DNA of 64,000 bases from an uncultured Bacteroidales bacterium. Lineage in GTDB: Bacteria > Bacteroidota > Bacteroidia > Bacteroidales > F082. The position numbers and the translations under genes were made by a program. The notes under the pieces are model-generated. The model had not been told where the DNA came from and ran no database searches. It saw only the letters and a program-made list of their open reading frames with translations. This document shows positions 8,040-19,200 of this stretch, piece after piece. The DNA lies in assembly GCA_900317055.1 (NCBI GenBank), contig ONFF01000011.1, positions 18,062-82,061 on the forward strand, written 5' to 3'. The stretch's first letter is position 1. The number at the start of each line of letters is the position of its first letter.

Positions 8040-11000
8040 ATGAAAAAGACAAGTTTACTCATAGCGGCTATTGGTTTACTCATCAATATACAAGCCTTCC
8101 CCCAAGGACGCATTGATTTCGGAAAAGCACCCTCTTCGCAACAATGCATCAACATTTCGGATAACGGCTTTACCGCCACTTTTTCTTTCAACAATTTGAT
8201 TGCTAACGAAGTGCAGACCGAGAAAGGCGTATTTTCCTTTATCACGATGGAAGGTACCTACCCTTCGGGCAATATCGGTGAGCCTTCGCTTCCCGCAGCC
8301 CACCAACTCATTGCCGTGCCGATTGGTACACATAACATTAGTGCGAAAGTGGTTAGCTACACGACTACCGAATACAATCTCAGCGATTTCGGCATCGGCA
8401 GGCTCATGCCTCAACAGCCCTCTGTCAGAAAAAACCAGAAGCCCGAGGATATCCAGTTTGCTTACAACGAGAAAGCCTATGCATCAAAGAATTATACTGA
8501 CCTAAACCTTCTCGATTTTGAGATTCGCGGCACCATGCGTGGCATCCAAGTCGGATCGTTGACTATCAATCCTGTAACTTATAATCCCACCAGAGGTAGT
8601 ATCATGATTTACAATAACATCGTGGTGGAAATCAGCTATGGAGATTACGACAAAACCGCTGCCTACAACGAGTTTGCCCGCACGTTCAGCCCTTATTTTG
8701 CAAACATTTACGACATGATGTTCAACTGGCGCGATGATGTGTACGACGAGCACCCCGACCTATGGCAAGCCCCCGTGAAGATGCTCGTCATCGCCGACCG
8801 CATGTTTGAGGAAACCATGCAGGAATGGATTGATTGGAAGACCACAAAGGGTTTCTATGTAGATGTGTATTACACCGACCAAATCGGCAACACTGCATCG
8901 GCAATCCGCAGTTTCATCCAAGAGAAATACAACGAAGACGCACCCACCTTCGTCATCATCTTTGGCGACACAGAACAAGTGTCGGCCAGCACCATCGGCA
9001 GTCAAAGCGAATGCGTCACCGATCTATATTATTCGAGTGTCGATAACGACGACTTCCCCGACATCTACCACAGCCGCATGTGTGCTGAAACCGTCGAGCA
9101 AATGCAGAACATCATTACCAAAACGCTGCTGTATGAGCGTTACGAATTTCCTGATCCCACCTATTTAAATAATGTGCTACTCGTGGCTGGCTGGGACGAC
9201 TACTTCTGCGAGTATATCGGGGCGCCATCTATCCAATACGGCTTGAATTATTATTATAACACCGAGCATGGCTACGATGAAGTTTATGCCTACCTTGGTC
9301 GGCCTTACGACGATCCATACGCTTGCCTTAACACGGGCGTCGGCTTTGCCAACTACACCGCCCACGGCTACAACCAAGGCTGGGGCGAGCCTAACCTCGA
9401 CAATAACGACATCCCTAACATGACCAACATCGGCAAGCCTTTCCTCGCGATGGGCAACTGCTGTAGTGCCGCCGACTGGGGCATTAGTAGTACATGTTTC
9501 GGTGAGGCCATGATTCGCACCAACGAAGCCGCCGCCTACGCTTACATTGGCTCCTGCCCAAGCACTTACTGGTATGAAGACTACTATTTCACCGTCGGGG
9601 CCACCAACATTTTCGGGCAAGCACCCACATACGAGGGATCGTCAATGGGCATTTACGATGCCGTTTGGGTGGATGACCGCTTCAACACCGTTGCATCCAT
9701 GCCTTTTATCGGCAACCTTGCCGTGTGCTATTCCCATGCCCGCAGCTCTCATAGAGACGACATCGACACCTATTATTGGCAAGCCTACCACACCCTTGGC
9801 GACGGCTCGGTTATGCCCTACCGCGTGCAACCCACTGAGAACGAAGTCAGCCACTTGGCCTTCTTCCCCATGGGAGCGAGCAGTTTTGAAATCAGTGCAT
9901 TGCCTGGATCATATGTGGCCATCAGCAAAGACGGCGAACTGCATGGTGCGGGTCTCGTCGATGAGAGTGGCGTCATCTTCCTCGACATCGAGCCTGTCAC
10001 CACGAGCGGAGAAGTAACGATTTGCATAACCGGCCTCGACAAGATCCCTTATATCGTCAACCTCCCCGCTGTCGTGCTTGAAGGGCCTTTCATCACCATC
10101 GATAGTTACACGCCTAACCAAGCCCACGTCGGCGACGAAACCACGATGAGCATCACCTTCAAGAACGTCGGCACTGAGGCCATCGATGGCACGACCACTG
10201 TCAACTTGAATTGCGAAAACAATGACTTGACTCTGCTCAATAGCACTGCCACTTTTGAGAGCCTTGCACCCGAGGAAAGCATCACCATAGATGGATTCAG
10301 CTACAGTATTGCGGAAGGCGTGACTGACCGCACCAAATTTGTCCTTCACAGCACCTCCACTTGTGGCAGCGAGGTATGGGAAGGCAAAGTTGTGATTACG
10401 GCTCACGAAGCCAAACTGGAATACGAAAGAATGACCTGGGCAGGTGGATTCGTCCCCGGCGAGACTGTGAGTGTGGCGGCTTACTTTGTGAATACGGGTC
10501 ACTACCGCGCCACCAATGCCGTGGCAAACATCGCCAGCACAAGCGAATACATTACCTTTGAGAGCGAAACCGTTGAAATCGGTACCATTGACCCAGATGG
10601 TGAGGCCGTTTGCGTGTTCAATGTCATCATTAGTCCCGACTGTCCCGAGACGGAAATCCTTCCGCTCAACTTAACGCTTAACGCCGACGGAGGCCTCTCC
10701 GTCGAAGGCACTGCCGTAATGCGCAACGCCTGCAATGTTGTTTTCGAGTTGAGTGACACTTACGGCGACGGCTGGAACAACGCCTATCTGACCGTAAGCT
10801 TCGACGACGGTACACCTTCCGAAAACCTTTCCTTCGAGAGCGGCAATTATGCATCCTACACCCTCGAAATCGGTAACCATGTGCATGTTGGCCTCTCGTG
10901 GATTTCTGGTGAATGGGACGGCGAAGTCAGTTTCGTGGTGCGCTACGAGGGCGGTGAAGTTATCTATCAGCACGGGGCCGACCCACAAGCGGGTTTACTC

Positions 11001-11522
11001 TACGAGTTCGACTGCAACTGCCAATTCAGCACCGAAATTCTCAATCCCGTTGAGAACCTCAGTGCCGTAGTGGAAGGCTACCAAATCATCCTCGATTGGG
11101 AAACCTCGGCCAACCCGATTCAATTTGTCGTCTACCGGAATGGGCTTGAAATAGGTGAGACCACGGAGACCTCTTTCACTGACGAGGTAAGTACGGAGAT
11201 GACCTATACTTATTGTATATTGGCCGAGTACGCTGACGATTTCTCCCTCCCCGAATGTGTCCAAGTGGAGTTCATTGACGGCATGGAAGAAAGCGTCGAA
11301 ATGTTCTCGGTTTATCCCAACCCAACCAATAACATGTTGACTATCATCGCAGGGAATACGGAGTTTACATATGTTTTATTCAACGATATGGGTCAAGCTG
11401 TGGTCAAAGGCGATGCCCATGGAGCTGTCCAAGTCAGCGTGGAGAGCTTGGCCAAAGGCGTATATTTCCTGCGCATCACATCTAATCAACAAATGCGCAT
11501 GGAAAAAATTGTCGTTGAATAA
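8040..11522 (+). CDS. Gingipain-family (C25) cysteine protease with T9SS sorting domain (copy 1)
   Basis: The protein has 1160 residues. Order: signal peptide (1-21), C25 propeptide-like domain (about 25-205, with MPQQPSVRKNQKPED), C25 catalytic domain (about 245-600), two CARDB/Ig-like domains (about 690-900), a YGDGWN domain (about 915-1005), an FN3-like domain, and a T9SS C-terminal domain with YPNPTNNMLT ... LAKGVYFLRIT ... MEKIVVE. The catalytic pair is read as His442 in NYTAHG and Cys474 or Cys475 in AMGNCCSAADWG. The protein is expected to cross the outer membrane by T9SS and be anchored or released at the surface; cleavage specificity is unknown. The gene follows the S41 peptidase by 7 nt. 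It is the closest paralogue of the gene at 11639. Confidence 0.9.
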   Translation: MKKTSLLIAAIGLLINIQAFPQGRIDFGKAPSSQQCINISDNGFTATFSFNNLIANEVQTEKGVFSFITMEGTYPSGNIGEPSLPAAHQLIAVPIGTHNISAKVVSYTTTEYNLSDFGIGRLMPQQPSVRKNQKPEDIQFAYNEKAYASKNYTDLNLLDFEIRGTMRGIQVGSLTINPVTYNPTRGSIMIYNNIVVEISYGDYDKTAAYNEFARTFSPYFANIYDMMFNWRDDVYDEHPDLWQAPVKMLVIADRMFEETMQEWIDWKTTKGFYVDVYYTDQIGNTASAIRSFIQEKYNEDAPTFVIIFGDTEQVSASTIGSQSECVTDLYYSSVDNDDFPDIYHSRMCAETVEQMQNIITKTLLYERYEFPDPTYLNNVLLVAGWDDYFCEYIGAPSIQYGLNYYYNTEHGYDEVYAYLGRPYDDPYACLNTGVGFANYTAHGYNQGWGEPNLDNNDIPNMTNIGKPFLAMGNCCSAADWGISSTCFGEAMIRTNEAAAYAYIGSCPSTYWYEDYYFTVGATNIFGQAPTYEGSSMGIYDAVWVDDRFNTVASMPFIGNLAVCYSHARSSHRDDIDTYYWQAYHTLGDGSVMPYRVQPTENEVSHLAFFPMGASSFEISALPGSYVAISKDGELHGAGLVDESGVIFLDIEPVTTSGEVTICITGLDKIPYIVNLPAVVLEGPFITIDSYTPNQAHVGDETTMSITFKNVGTEAIDGTTTVNLNCENNDLTLLNSTATFESLAPEESITIDGFSYSIAEGVTDRTKFVLHSTSTCGSEVWEGKVVITAHEAKLEYERMTWAGGFVPGETVSVAAYFVNTGHYRATNAVANIASTSEYITFESETVEIGTIDPDGEAVCVFNVIISPDCPETEILPLNLTLNADGGLSVEGTAVMRNACNVVFELSDTYGDGWNNAYLTVSFDDGTPSENLSFESGNYASYTLEIGNHVHVGLSWISGEWDGEVSFVVRYEGGEVIYQHGADPQAGLLYEFDCNCQFSTEILNPVENLSAVVEGYQIILDWETSANPIQFVVYRNGLEIGETTETSFTDEVSTEMTYTYCILAEYADDFSLPECVQVEFIDGMEESVEMFSVYPNPTNNMLTIIAGNTEFTYVLFNDMGQAVVKGDAHGAVQVSVESLAKGVYFLRITSNQQMRMEKIVVE

Positions 11523-11561
11523 TCTTTGTCATTTTTTTCAACAAGGCATGAAAATAATTGC

Positions 11562-11569
11562 TATTTTTG
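11562..11569 (+). promoter_or_regulatory. -7 element TATTTTTG for C25 protease copy 2
   Basis: An exact TAnnTTTG followed by C lies 69 bp before the ATG at 11639, so copy 2 has its own promoter despite being next to copy 1. The leader is long and A-rich. Confidence 0.6.
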
Positions 11570-11638
11570 CAGCATTAATATTCACACCATTACAGAAATC
11601 AAGCAACAAATACAATATCAACTAATTAAATCCAAACA

Positions 11639-14600
11639 ATGAAGAAATTTGGTTTACTCACCGCAGCATTCCTGATGATGGGTTTGCTGTTTGGCACGCA
11701 AGCAATGGCTCAGCACATTGAACTCGGCGTGGCCAAGTCGGCACAAAGCTGTGCCAACGTGACTGACGAAGGCTTCACAGCCTCCTTTTCCTTCAGCAGC
11801 ATCGACGCCACTGAAGTCACCACCGAAAAAGGTGTTTTCTCCAACATCACCATCGAAGGTACCTATCCTTCCGGCAATGTAGGCGACCCTTCGCTTCCTG
11901 CCGCTCACCAACTGATTTCTGTTCCTTACGGTGCAAAGATTGCCTCTTTGGAAGTAAAGAGCTACAGCACTACTACTTACAGCCTCGCTGACTACAACAT
12001 TAAAACTGTCATGCCTCAGCAACCTTCTGTTCGCAAGAATCAGAAGCCCGAGGATGTGAAGTTCGTTTACAACGAGAAAGCTTACGCTGCCAAATCGTTC
12101 AACGAGCGTCCCATCGCCACCATGGAGATTAAAGGTACCATGCGCGGCATCCAAGTCGGTTCACTGACCATCAACCCTGTGCAGTACAACCCTTCCACTA
12201 ACAGCATTCGTGTATTCAACAACATCGAGATTGAAGTGCGCTACGACGACTACGACAAATCCGCTGCCTACAACGAATTTGCCCGCACATTCAGCCCCTA
12301 TTTCGCCTCCGTTTACAAGGCCATGTTCAACTGGCGCGACGATGTGTACGACCAGCATCCTGACCTTTGGCAAGCTCCTGTGAAGATGCTCGTCATCGCT
12401 GACCGTATGTTCGAAGAATGCATGCAGGATTGGATTGCATGGAAGACCATGAAGGGCTTCTATATGGATGTGAACTACACCGACCAAATTGGCACTACCG
12501 CCTCTGCTATCCGCAGCTTCATCCAAGGCAAATATGCCGAAGACGCTCCTACCTTCGTCATCATCTTCGGTGACAAGAACCAAGTAGCCGCCAGCGGTAC
12601 GGGTAGTGAGACCCACTGCGTCACCGACTTGCAATACATGAGTGTTGACAACGATGATTTTCCGGACATCTACCACAGCCGTATGTGTGCTGAAAATGTC
12701 CAACAAATGACGAACATCATCACCAAGACGCTTTGGTACGAAAAGCTACAATTCGAAACTCCTATGCGCGACATCAGCTATCTCGGCAATGTGTTACTCA
12801 TTGCTGGCTGGGACGGCTCTTGGAACCCCCGCGTCGGCAAACCCACCATCCAATATGCCATGGAGTATTACTACAACGCCGAACACGGATTCAACAATGT
12901 TTACAACTGGCTTCAACAACCTTACACAGGCTGCTACGCTCCTTTGAACACCGGTGTCGGTTTCGTGAATTACACAGCTCACGGTTCCAACAACAGCTGG
13001 GCTGACCCACAATTCACCGTCAACAATGTGAATGGCCTGACCAATGAGGGCATGCCTTTCTTGGCTATGGGCAACTGCTGTGAGGCTGCCGACTGGGGCA
13101 TCAATGGCACCTGCTTCGGTGAAGCCATGATCCGCAACAATATGGCTGCTGCCTACGCTTACATCGGTTCCTGCCCCAGCACCTATTGGTGGGAGGACTA
13201 CTACTTTGGCGTGGGTGCCACCAATGTGACCAACCGAATGCCCACATACGAAGAGACAGCATACGGTTGCTATGATGCCATCTGGAACGATGATGAATAC
13301 AATTGCGTCTCTGCCATCCCGGTCATCGGCAACCTCGCTGTATGCTATAGCCATGCCAATGGTTACCAAGGCAGTGTTTCGGACAAGTATTACTGGCAAT
13401 CCTACCACGCTCTAGGCGACGGTTCTGTCATGCCTTTCCGCGTGATTCCTACCTCCAACAATGTCAGCCACATGGCCATCTTCCCTATTGGCATGCCTAC
13501 ATACGAAGTGAGCGCTGATCCCGGTTCCTATGTTGCCATCAGCAAGGACGGCGTACTTCATGGTGTCGGTTTGGTTGATGAAAGTGGTGTCATCGTAATT
13601 GATGTTGATCCCGTCACTTCCAGTGGTGATGTCACCATTTGCGTGACTGGTCTCGACAAGATTCCTTATATCGCCACTGTTCCTGCCGCCGCCTTGGAAG
13701 GTCCTTATGTCTCCGTTGACAGCTACACGCCTGCCAATGTTCATGTTGGCGACGAGTCATCAATGAGCATTACCTTCAAGAATGTTGGTTCTTCCGCCAC
13801 CAATGGCACTACCACGGTGTCCTTGAGTTGTAATGACGAGCACCTCACCATTATCGAAGGTACCGGCTCGTTCGAAAGCCTTGAACCCGAAGCTACCGTT
13901 CAAATTAGCGGCTTCAGATACAGCATCGCCGAAGGCGTTCCTGACGGCACTCGCTTCACTATCAACACTACTGCTGTTTGTGGCAACGACACATGGGAAG
14001 GCAGAACCGTCATCACCGCTGGCGAAGCAGTGCTTGAATTTAACGGCTTGACCACTCCTGGAGGTTTCGTCCCTGGTGAAACCATCGCAATAACCGCCTC
14101 ATTCAAGAATACTGGACATTACAAAGCCACCAATGCCATCGCTCACATCGCCTCAACGAGTGATTATGTCAGCTTTGAAAACGACACCTTTGAAGTTGGA
14201 ACACTCGATCCGACGGGAATCGCCACTTGTGTATTCAATGTCACCATCGATGCCGACTGCCCCATGACCGAGCAACTGCCTTTGACTTTCACTCTGAACG
14301 CTGATGGCGATCTCATGGCCGAGGGTACTGGTGTCATAAAGAACGCCTGCAATGTCGTCTTCGAACTCAGCGACTCCTACGGTGATGGTTGGAACGGCAA
14401 CTACCTGAATGTCAGCTTCAGCGATGGTACGCCCGCCCAGAGTCTGACCATTCAAGACGGATCCTCTGCCAATTATGTCATCGAAATCGGCAATGGCGTT
14501 CATGTCACTCTGACCTGGACTATGGGCCAATGGCCTACCGAGTGTTCCTTCGTTGTCCACTATGAGGATGGTGATGTGATTTGCCAAGCATCAAGCCCCA

Positions 14601-15145
14601 ACGGCACTTACTCGTTCGATTTTGACTGCAACTGCGCTGTTGGCGCTCCTGTTGGCAATTTCGACCCCGTAGAGGATCTGCAAGCTGAAGCCACCGAGAC
14701 AGGCGTCACTTTGGCTTGGAATGCTCCTGAGGGTGCCATCAATTACATCATTTACCGTAACGGCATCGAAATCGCCCAGACGACTGAGACCACCTACACC
14801 GACAACATTATCAGCAAAGACGGCTTCTACACTTATTGCATTGTGGCCGAATATGCTGAAGGTGTCTCGGTGCCTGATTGCGTCATCGTTGAATTCCTCG
14901 ATGCCATCATCGAAAATGAAGCTGAATTTGCCATCTATCCCAACCCCGTCAACAACACCTTGTATGTGAGTAGCGGCAACACCGATTTCAGCTACGAGAT
15001 GTTCAACGGCATGGGACAAAAAGTCGCCAGCGGCAATGCCACGGGCAACGCGCAAATCAATGTCAACGACATGACTAAGGGCATCTACTTCCTCCGCCTC
15101 ACCACCGGTACACAAGTGCGCATGGAAAAGGTCGTCGTGGAATAA
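11639..15145 (+). CDS. Gingipain-family (C25) cysteine protease with T9SS sorting domain (copy 2)
   Basis: The 1168-residue protein is a full-length paralogue of copy 1 with the same domain order: signal peptide (MKKFGLLTAAFLMMGLLFGTQAMAQ), propeptide-like domain, C25 domain, CARDB/Ig-like repeats, YGDGWN domain, FN3-like domain and T9SS tail (YPNPVNNTLYVSS ... MTKGIYFLRLT ... MEKVVVE). The catalytic residues are likely His448 in NYTAHG and Cys480/481 in GNCCEAADWG. Its YGDGWN domain (about 915-1010) is almost identical to that of the gene at 16213 although the catalytic domains of those two genes differ strongly, which suggests domain exchange or gene conversion. A strong terminator follows at 15170-15199. 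Confidence 0.9.
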   Translation: MKKFGLLTAAFLMMGLLFGTQAMAQHIELGVAKSAQSCANVTDEGFTASFSFSSIDATEVTTEKGVFSNITIEGTYPSGNVGDPSLPAAHQLISVPYGAKIASLEVKSYSTTTYSLADYNIKTVMPQQPSVRKNQKPEDVKFVYNEKAYAAKSFNERPIATMEIKGTMRGIQVGSLTINPVQYNPSTNSIRVFNNIEIEVRYDDYDKSAAYNEFARTFSPYFASVYKAMFNWRDDVYDQHPDLWQAPVKMLVIADRMFEECMQDWIAWKTMKGFYMDVNYTDQIGTTASAIRSFIQGKYAEDAPTFVIIFGDKNQVAASGTGSETHCVTDLQYMSVDNDDFPDIYHSRMCAENVQQMTNIITKTLWYEKLQFETPMRDISYLGNVLLIAGWDGSWNPRVGKPTIQYAMEYYYNAEHGFNNVYNWLQQPYTGCYAPLNTGVGFVNYTAHGSNNSWADPQFTVNNVNGLTNEGMPFLAMGNCCEAADWGINGTCFGEAMIRNNMAAAYAYIGSCPSTYWWEDYYFGVGATNVTNRMPTYEETAYGCYDAIWNDDEYNCVSAIPVIGNLAVCYSHANGYQGSVSDKYYWQSYHALGDGSVMPFRVIPTSNNVSHMAIFPIGMPTYEVSADPGSYVAISKDGVLHGVGLVDESGVIVIDVDPVTSSGDVTICVTGLDKIPYIATVPAAALEGPYVSVDSYTPANVHVGDESSMSITFKNVGSSATNGTTTVSLSCNDEHLTIIEGTGSFESLEPEATVQISGFRYSIAEGVPDGTRFTINTTAVCGNDTWEGRTVITAGEAVLEFNGLTTPGGFVPGETIAITASFKNTGHYKATNAIAHIASTSDYVSFENDTFEVGTLDPTGIATCVFNVTIDADCPMTEQLPLTFTLNADGDLMAEGTGVIKNACNVVFELSDSYGDGWNGNYLNVSFSDGTPAQSLTIQDGSSANYVIEIGNGVHVTLTWTMGQWPTECSFVVHYEDGDVICQASSPNGTYSFDFDCNCAVGAPVGNFDPVEDLQAEATETGVTLAWNAPEGAINYIIYRNGIEIAQTTETTYTDNIISKDGFYTYCIVAEYAEGVSVPDCVIVEFLDAIIENEAEFAIYPNPVNNTLYVSSGNTDFSYEMFNGMGQKVASGNATGNAQINVNDMTKGIYFLRLTTGTQVRMEKVVVE

Positions 15146-15169
15146 CCACCCTCGCAGAAATGCATTAAG

Positions 15170-15199
15170 AAAGGTCGTCCGTTTGGGCGACCTTTTTTT
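15170..15199 (+). terminator. Rho-independent terminator after C25 protease copy 2
   Basis: An 11-bp stem (AAAGGTCGTCC paired with GGGCGACCTTT, one G-U) with a 4-nt loop is followed directly by a run of T, 25 bp after the stop codon. Confidence 0.85.
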
Positions 15200-15204
15200 G
15201 TATC

Positions 15205-15301
15205 ACGCAGAATACGCAGAACTATATGAAAGAGCGTATTATTCAACTTTTAGTCTCTGCGTACTCAGCGGATTAACTTCGTTGATCTACGATTTCTGCG
15301 T
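15205..15301. repeat. Intergenic inverted repeat with ACGCAGAA / TTCTGCGT ends
   Basis: ACGCAGAA occurs twice in direct orientation (15205-15212 and 15214-15221) and inverted as TTCTGCGT at 15294-15301. CTCTGCGTACTCAGCGG lies between. The stretch carries no gene and separates convergent transcripts. It looks like a REP-like extragenic element. Confidence 0.45.
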
Positions 15302-15309
15302 AAAAAGAA

Positions 15310-16044
15310 TCAAATTCCACGCTGTTTCTTGATGGTTTCGTAGGCAGCATTGATTTCCTGGAACTTCTTCTCGGCGGCTTGCCGCACCTCATCGCCAAGG
15401 CTGCTCACCAAGTCGGGGTGATTCTTCTTGGCCATTTCGCGGTAGGCTTTCTTCACCTCTTCGTCAGTAGCGGAAGGCTCAATGCCAAGAATCTTATAGG
15501 CACTGTCTGTTTCCTTGATGAACATGGCTTTCACGGAAGCGAAATCGCTATTGGTGATGCCCATATAGTCCGAAATCGTGTTGATCACATTCAACTCTTG
15601 AGGCGACACCACCCCATCCGATTCGGCAATACCAAAAAGATAATGAAGCAGTTGGAGACGCGTGGAATAGTCCATGTAACGTCCCACCTGTTGGCTCACT
15701 TCATAGATATTGTAATCCTTTTGCAATATCTCGCGGAGCATCTTGATGTAGTTCTCGGCGCGTTGCTGCCCAAAATTCTGCAAAAAGAAACGTTTCACAT
15801 AATCCAGTTCAGAGCGCTTCACATTGGCATCGGCCTTCATAACTGCTGCTGAAAGCACAAGCAAAGTCACGTTGAAATCGCGCTTTTCCTCGGTATTGCC
15901 GAAAGTATCCGTCACTTCGGAACGGATGACGCGCGGACTCCCTCCTGAGAAAAGGCTACCAATCGCATAACCGATGATACCACCCAACGGACCGCCAAAC
16001 GACCATCCCAACCCTGTCAAAATCAGTTTCAAAAAGAATCCCAT
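15310..16044 (-). CDS. TerB-DnaJ domain co-chaperone, DjlA-like
   Basis: The 244-residue protein has an N-terminal hydrophobic, Gly-rich segment ([26 protein letters not shown]) that may anchor it in the membrane. A TerB-like helical domain follows (about 55-165: [26 protein letters not shown] ... [17 protein letters not shown]). A C-terminal J domain (about 180-242) carries [20 protein letters not shown] and the invariant HPD in KKNHPDLV. This is the DjlA arrangement, so it probably stimulates a DnaK-type Hsp70 at the inner membrane. It is monocistronic and convergent with C25 copy 2. Confidence 0.9.
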   Translation of the reverse strand: MGFFLKLILTGLGWSFGGPLGGIIGYAIGSLFSGGSPRVIRSEVTDTFGNTEEKRDFNVTLLVLSAAVMKADANVKRSELDYVKRFFLQNFGQQRAENYIKMLREILQKDYNIYEVSQQVGRYMDYSTRLQLLHYLFGIAESDGVVSPQELNVINTISDYMGITNSDFASVKAMFIKETDSAYKILGIEPSATDEEVKKAYREMAKKNHPDLVSSLGDEVRQAAEKKFQEINAAYETIKKQRGI

Positions 16045-16165
16045 GGTTATTGAATTTATCGAAATATAGCTTGTGTTTTAATCAGGCGGCAAAGGTACAC
16101 AAAAAACAGCACCTAAAGGCGAAAAATAATTCCTCAGAAAAACAGCCACCACAGAAAAAGATTTG

Positions 16166-16173
16166 TATTTTTG
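16166..16173 (+). promoter_or_regulatory. -7 element TATTTTTG for C25 protease copy 3
   Basis: An exact TAnnTTTG followed by C, 40 bp before the ATG at 16213. No clear -33 TTTG is present. Confidence 0.6.
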
Positions 16174-16212
16174 CGCTTTTAAAGTCAATCAACAATTTTA
16201 ATTTCATCACAC

Positions 16213-19200
16213 ATGAAAAGAGTACTTTTTTCTCTCGTGTTTGTGGCTTTGTCAGCAATGGCATTTGCCCAACAATGGACGAGCCTTGGCAAGAGCACTC
16301 CTTCCAAACCTGAGGTTAAGTTGGTATCGAGCAGCGAACGGCAAATCGTTATCGACTTCTCATTGGGAGGTTTCTATTTGAGCAAGGTGAACACTCCAAA
16401 CGGCGTCCAGCAAATTGTGACCGTCCCTAAGATGGCCTCTATGCTTGAAGCTGCTGCTCCCGATCTTCCACAATTTCCAGTTCCTACCATCATTGGTGAC
16501 CTGGCTGAGATGGAGGTTAATGTCACCAAGAGCAACTTTACGGATTACCAAAATGTTGTAATCGCCCCCTCGAAAGGCAATTTCAGCCGTCAAATCGACC
16601 CTGAAAACGTTCCTTACACCTACGGCGAGATGTACAACAAGAATGCTTTCTATCCTGCCGCTCAAGCCTATCTTGAAACGCCTTACATCCTCCGCGACTT
16701 CCGTGGTCAAAACATCATGGTTCGCCCCTTCGCCTACAATCCGATAACGAAGACCCTTCGCGTGTATCACAACATGACTATTGAGATGCGCAAAGTGAGC
16801 AACAATGGTGTAAACCAGAAGCTGAGCCGCAAGGCCATCCAAAAGATTACCCCTGAAATGGAGGAAGCCTACAATCATCGTTTCATCAACTACACGGAAA
16901 GCACTTCCAAGTACAACTTCATTCAGGACCGTGGCGAGATGCTTGTCATTTGCCCCGACCAGTACATGGAAAGCATGCAACCTTTCGTCGAATGGAAGAA
17001 CCAATCAGGCCGACCCACCACTATCGTAAGCCTCTCAGAAGTGGGTGGCAACAACGACAACCAAATCAAGAATTACATCCGAAACATCTACGATGACCCG
17101 GCACACAACCTTGAGTTCATCCTCCTTGTCGGCGACTATGCCGACCTCACACCTCATTCGATGAGCGGAGGCCGTTCCGACAACTGGTTTGGTCAATTGG
17201 AAGGTAATGACTACTACCTTGAAGCCCTCACTGGCCGTTTTTCGGTGCAAAGCATTAACGATGTGGAAACCCACATTGAGAAAGTGTTGTATTACGAGCG
17301 CGACATGCCTGAAGGCCTCACATGGCTCAACCAAGGCATCGGCATCGGTGCCAACGAAGGCGCTGGCAATGGTCACAATGGCGGCGAAGCCGACTATGTG
17401 CACATCAATTACATCCGCGACACTTTGATGCACTACACCTACGAAAATGTCACGCAACAGTATAGCGGCGTTGGTGGCGGCACAAGTGCCACTGCCATCA
17501 GTGCCGATTTCAATGCAGGTAAGAGCATCTGCAACTATTGCAACCACGGTTCCCAAACAAGCTGGGCTGTTGCCAACTATAGCAACAGCAATGTTAACGC
17601 GTTGGTGAACGACGACAAATGGCCTTTCATTTGGTCCGTTGCATGCAATAATGGTGAGTTTAACGGCAACTGCTTCGGAGAAGCCTGGCTGAGAGCAACC
17701 AACAATTCCACAGGTCGTCCTACCGGCGCTGTTGGTGGTATGTTCAGCTGGATTTCACAACCTTGGGTGCCTCCAATGACAGGTCAAGACGAGATGGTGG
17801 ACATCCTCACCGAATGGAAGCATGAAGACAAGTATTGCCACACTTTCGGTGGTGCTTCGCTGAATGGCAGCATGTACATGCTTGACATGCACCCAAGCGA
17901 CAATGGCGACACACACAACACATGGATTCTTTTCGGCGACCCGAGCCTTATGGTTCGCACCGACAATCCTGTCAGCATGAACATCACTTGCACACCATCG
18001 GTTCTGATGCTTGGCATGAGCGAACTGGAAATCTCTGCCGAAAACACCGCTTACGGTATCGTCACCTTGATGATGGAGGGAGAAGTTATTGCTACTGGTT
18101 CCATCTTTGACGGTGCTTGCAGCCTCAGCTTCCCACCATTGAACACGGTCGGCACGGCAACTCTCACCGTCATAGGCTATAACAAGGTGACTGAAGTCCA
18201 AGCCATGGAAATCCTTCCTGCCGAAGGTCCCTATGTCACTGTGACGGAATACACGCCCACTTTCGCTCCAGTCAATGTGGAGACAAGCCTCTCTCTTAGC
18301 TTCAAGAATGTGGGTGTCGATCCCACTGCAGGCAGCACCAATGTCAACTTAACCTGCAACGATCCTCGTTTGAGCATCATTGACGGCACGGAGACATTCG
18401 ATGTGTTGAACGCTGAAGATACTATCACCCTGCAAAATGCCTTTAGTTTCATCATTTCCGAAGGTGTCGAGGACGAAACCCGTTTCCAAATCGATGTCAA
18501 CATGACCGATGGCAGACAAACCTGGAGTGGAAGGGTCTTTGTCACTGCTGGACAGGCCGTCCTTGAATACGCCAACTCTGAATGGGCAGGCAGTTTCGTG
18601 CCGGGTGAGACAGTAACCATCGTGACCAATTTCAAGAACATTGGACATTACATGGCTACCAATGCTGTTGCCACCATCGCCTGTGAAAGCGAATATGTCA
18701 CCCTTCTCAATCCTAGCGTTGAGTTAGGTACCATCGACCCAGAAGGTATCGTCACTTGTGTGTTCACCATTCAAATCGATGAGAGCTGCCCAGAAACCGA
18801 ACTGATTCCTTTGAGCTTTATGATACAAGCCGATGGTGATCTATCAGCCGAGGGTTCCATCGCCCTGAGGAATTCCTGTAATGTCGTCTTCGCACTCACC
18901 GACTCTTACGGCGACGGTTGGAATGGAAACTACTTGAACGTCAGCTTCAGCGATGGCACTCCCGCACAGCACTTGACCATCCAAGATGGTTCCACCGCCA
19001 ACTATATCATTGAGATTGGCAATGGCGTTCATGTCACTCTGACCTGGACAATGGGCCAATGGCCTACCGAGTGCTCCTTCGTCGTTAGCTATGAGGGTGG
19101 TGATATAATCTGCCAAGCTTCTAGCCCCAATGGCACTTACTCATTCGACTTCGACTGCAACTGCGCCGGCGGACAGACTACCAGCACCTACGACCCTGTC

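Noticed and set aside
15201-15309. Small RNA gene between C25 copy 2 and the DnaJ gene
   Set aside because: There is only an inverted repeat with ACGCAGAA ends. No promoter element faces into it and the upstream terminator isolates it.
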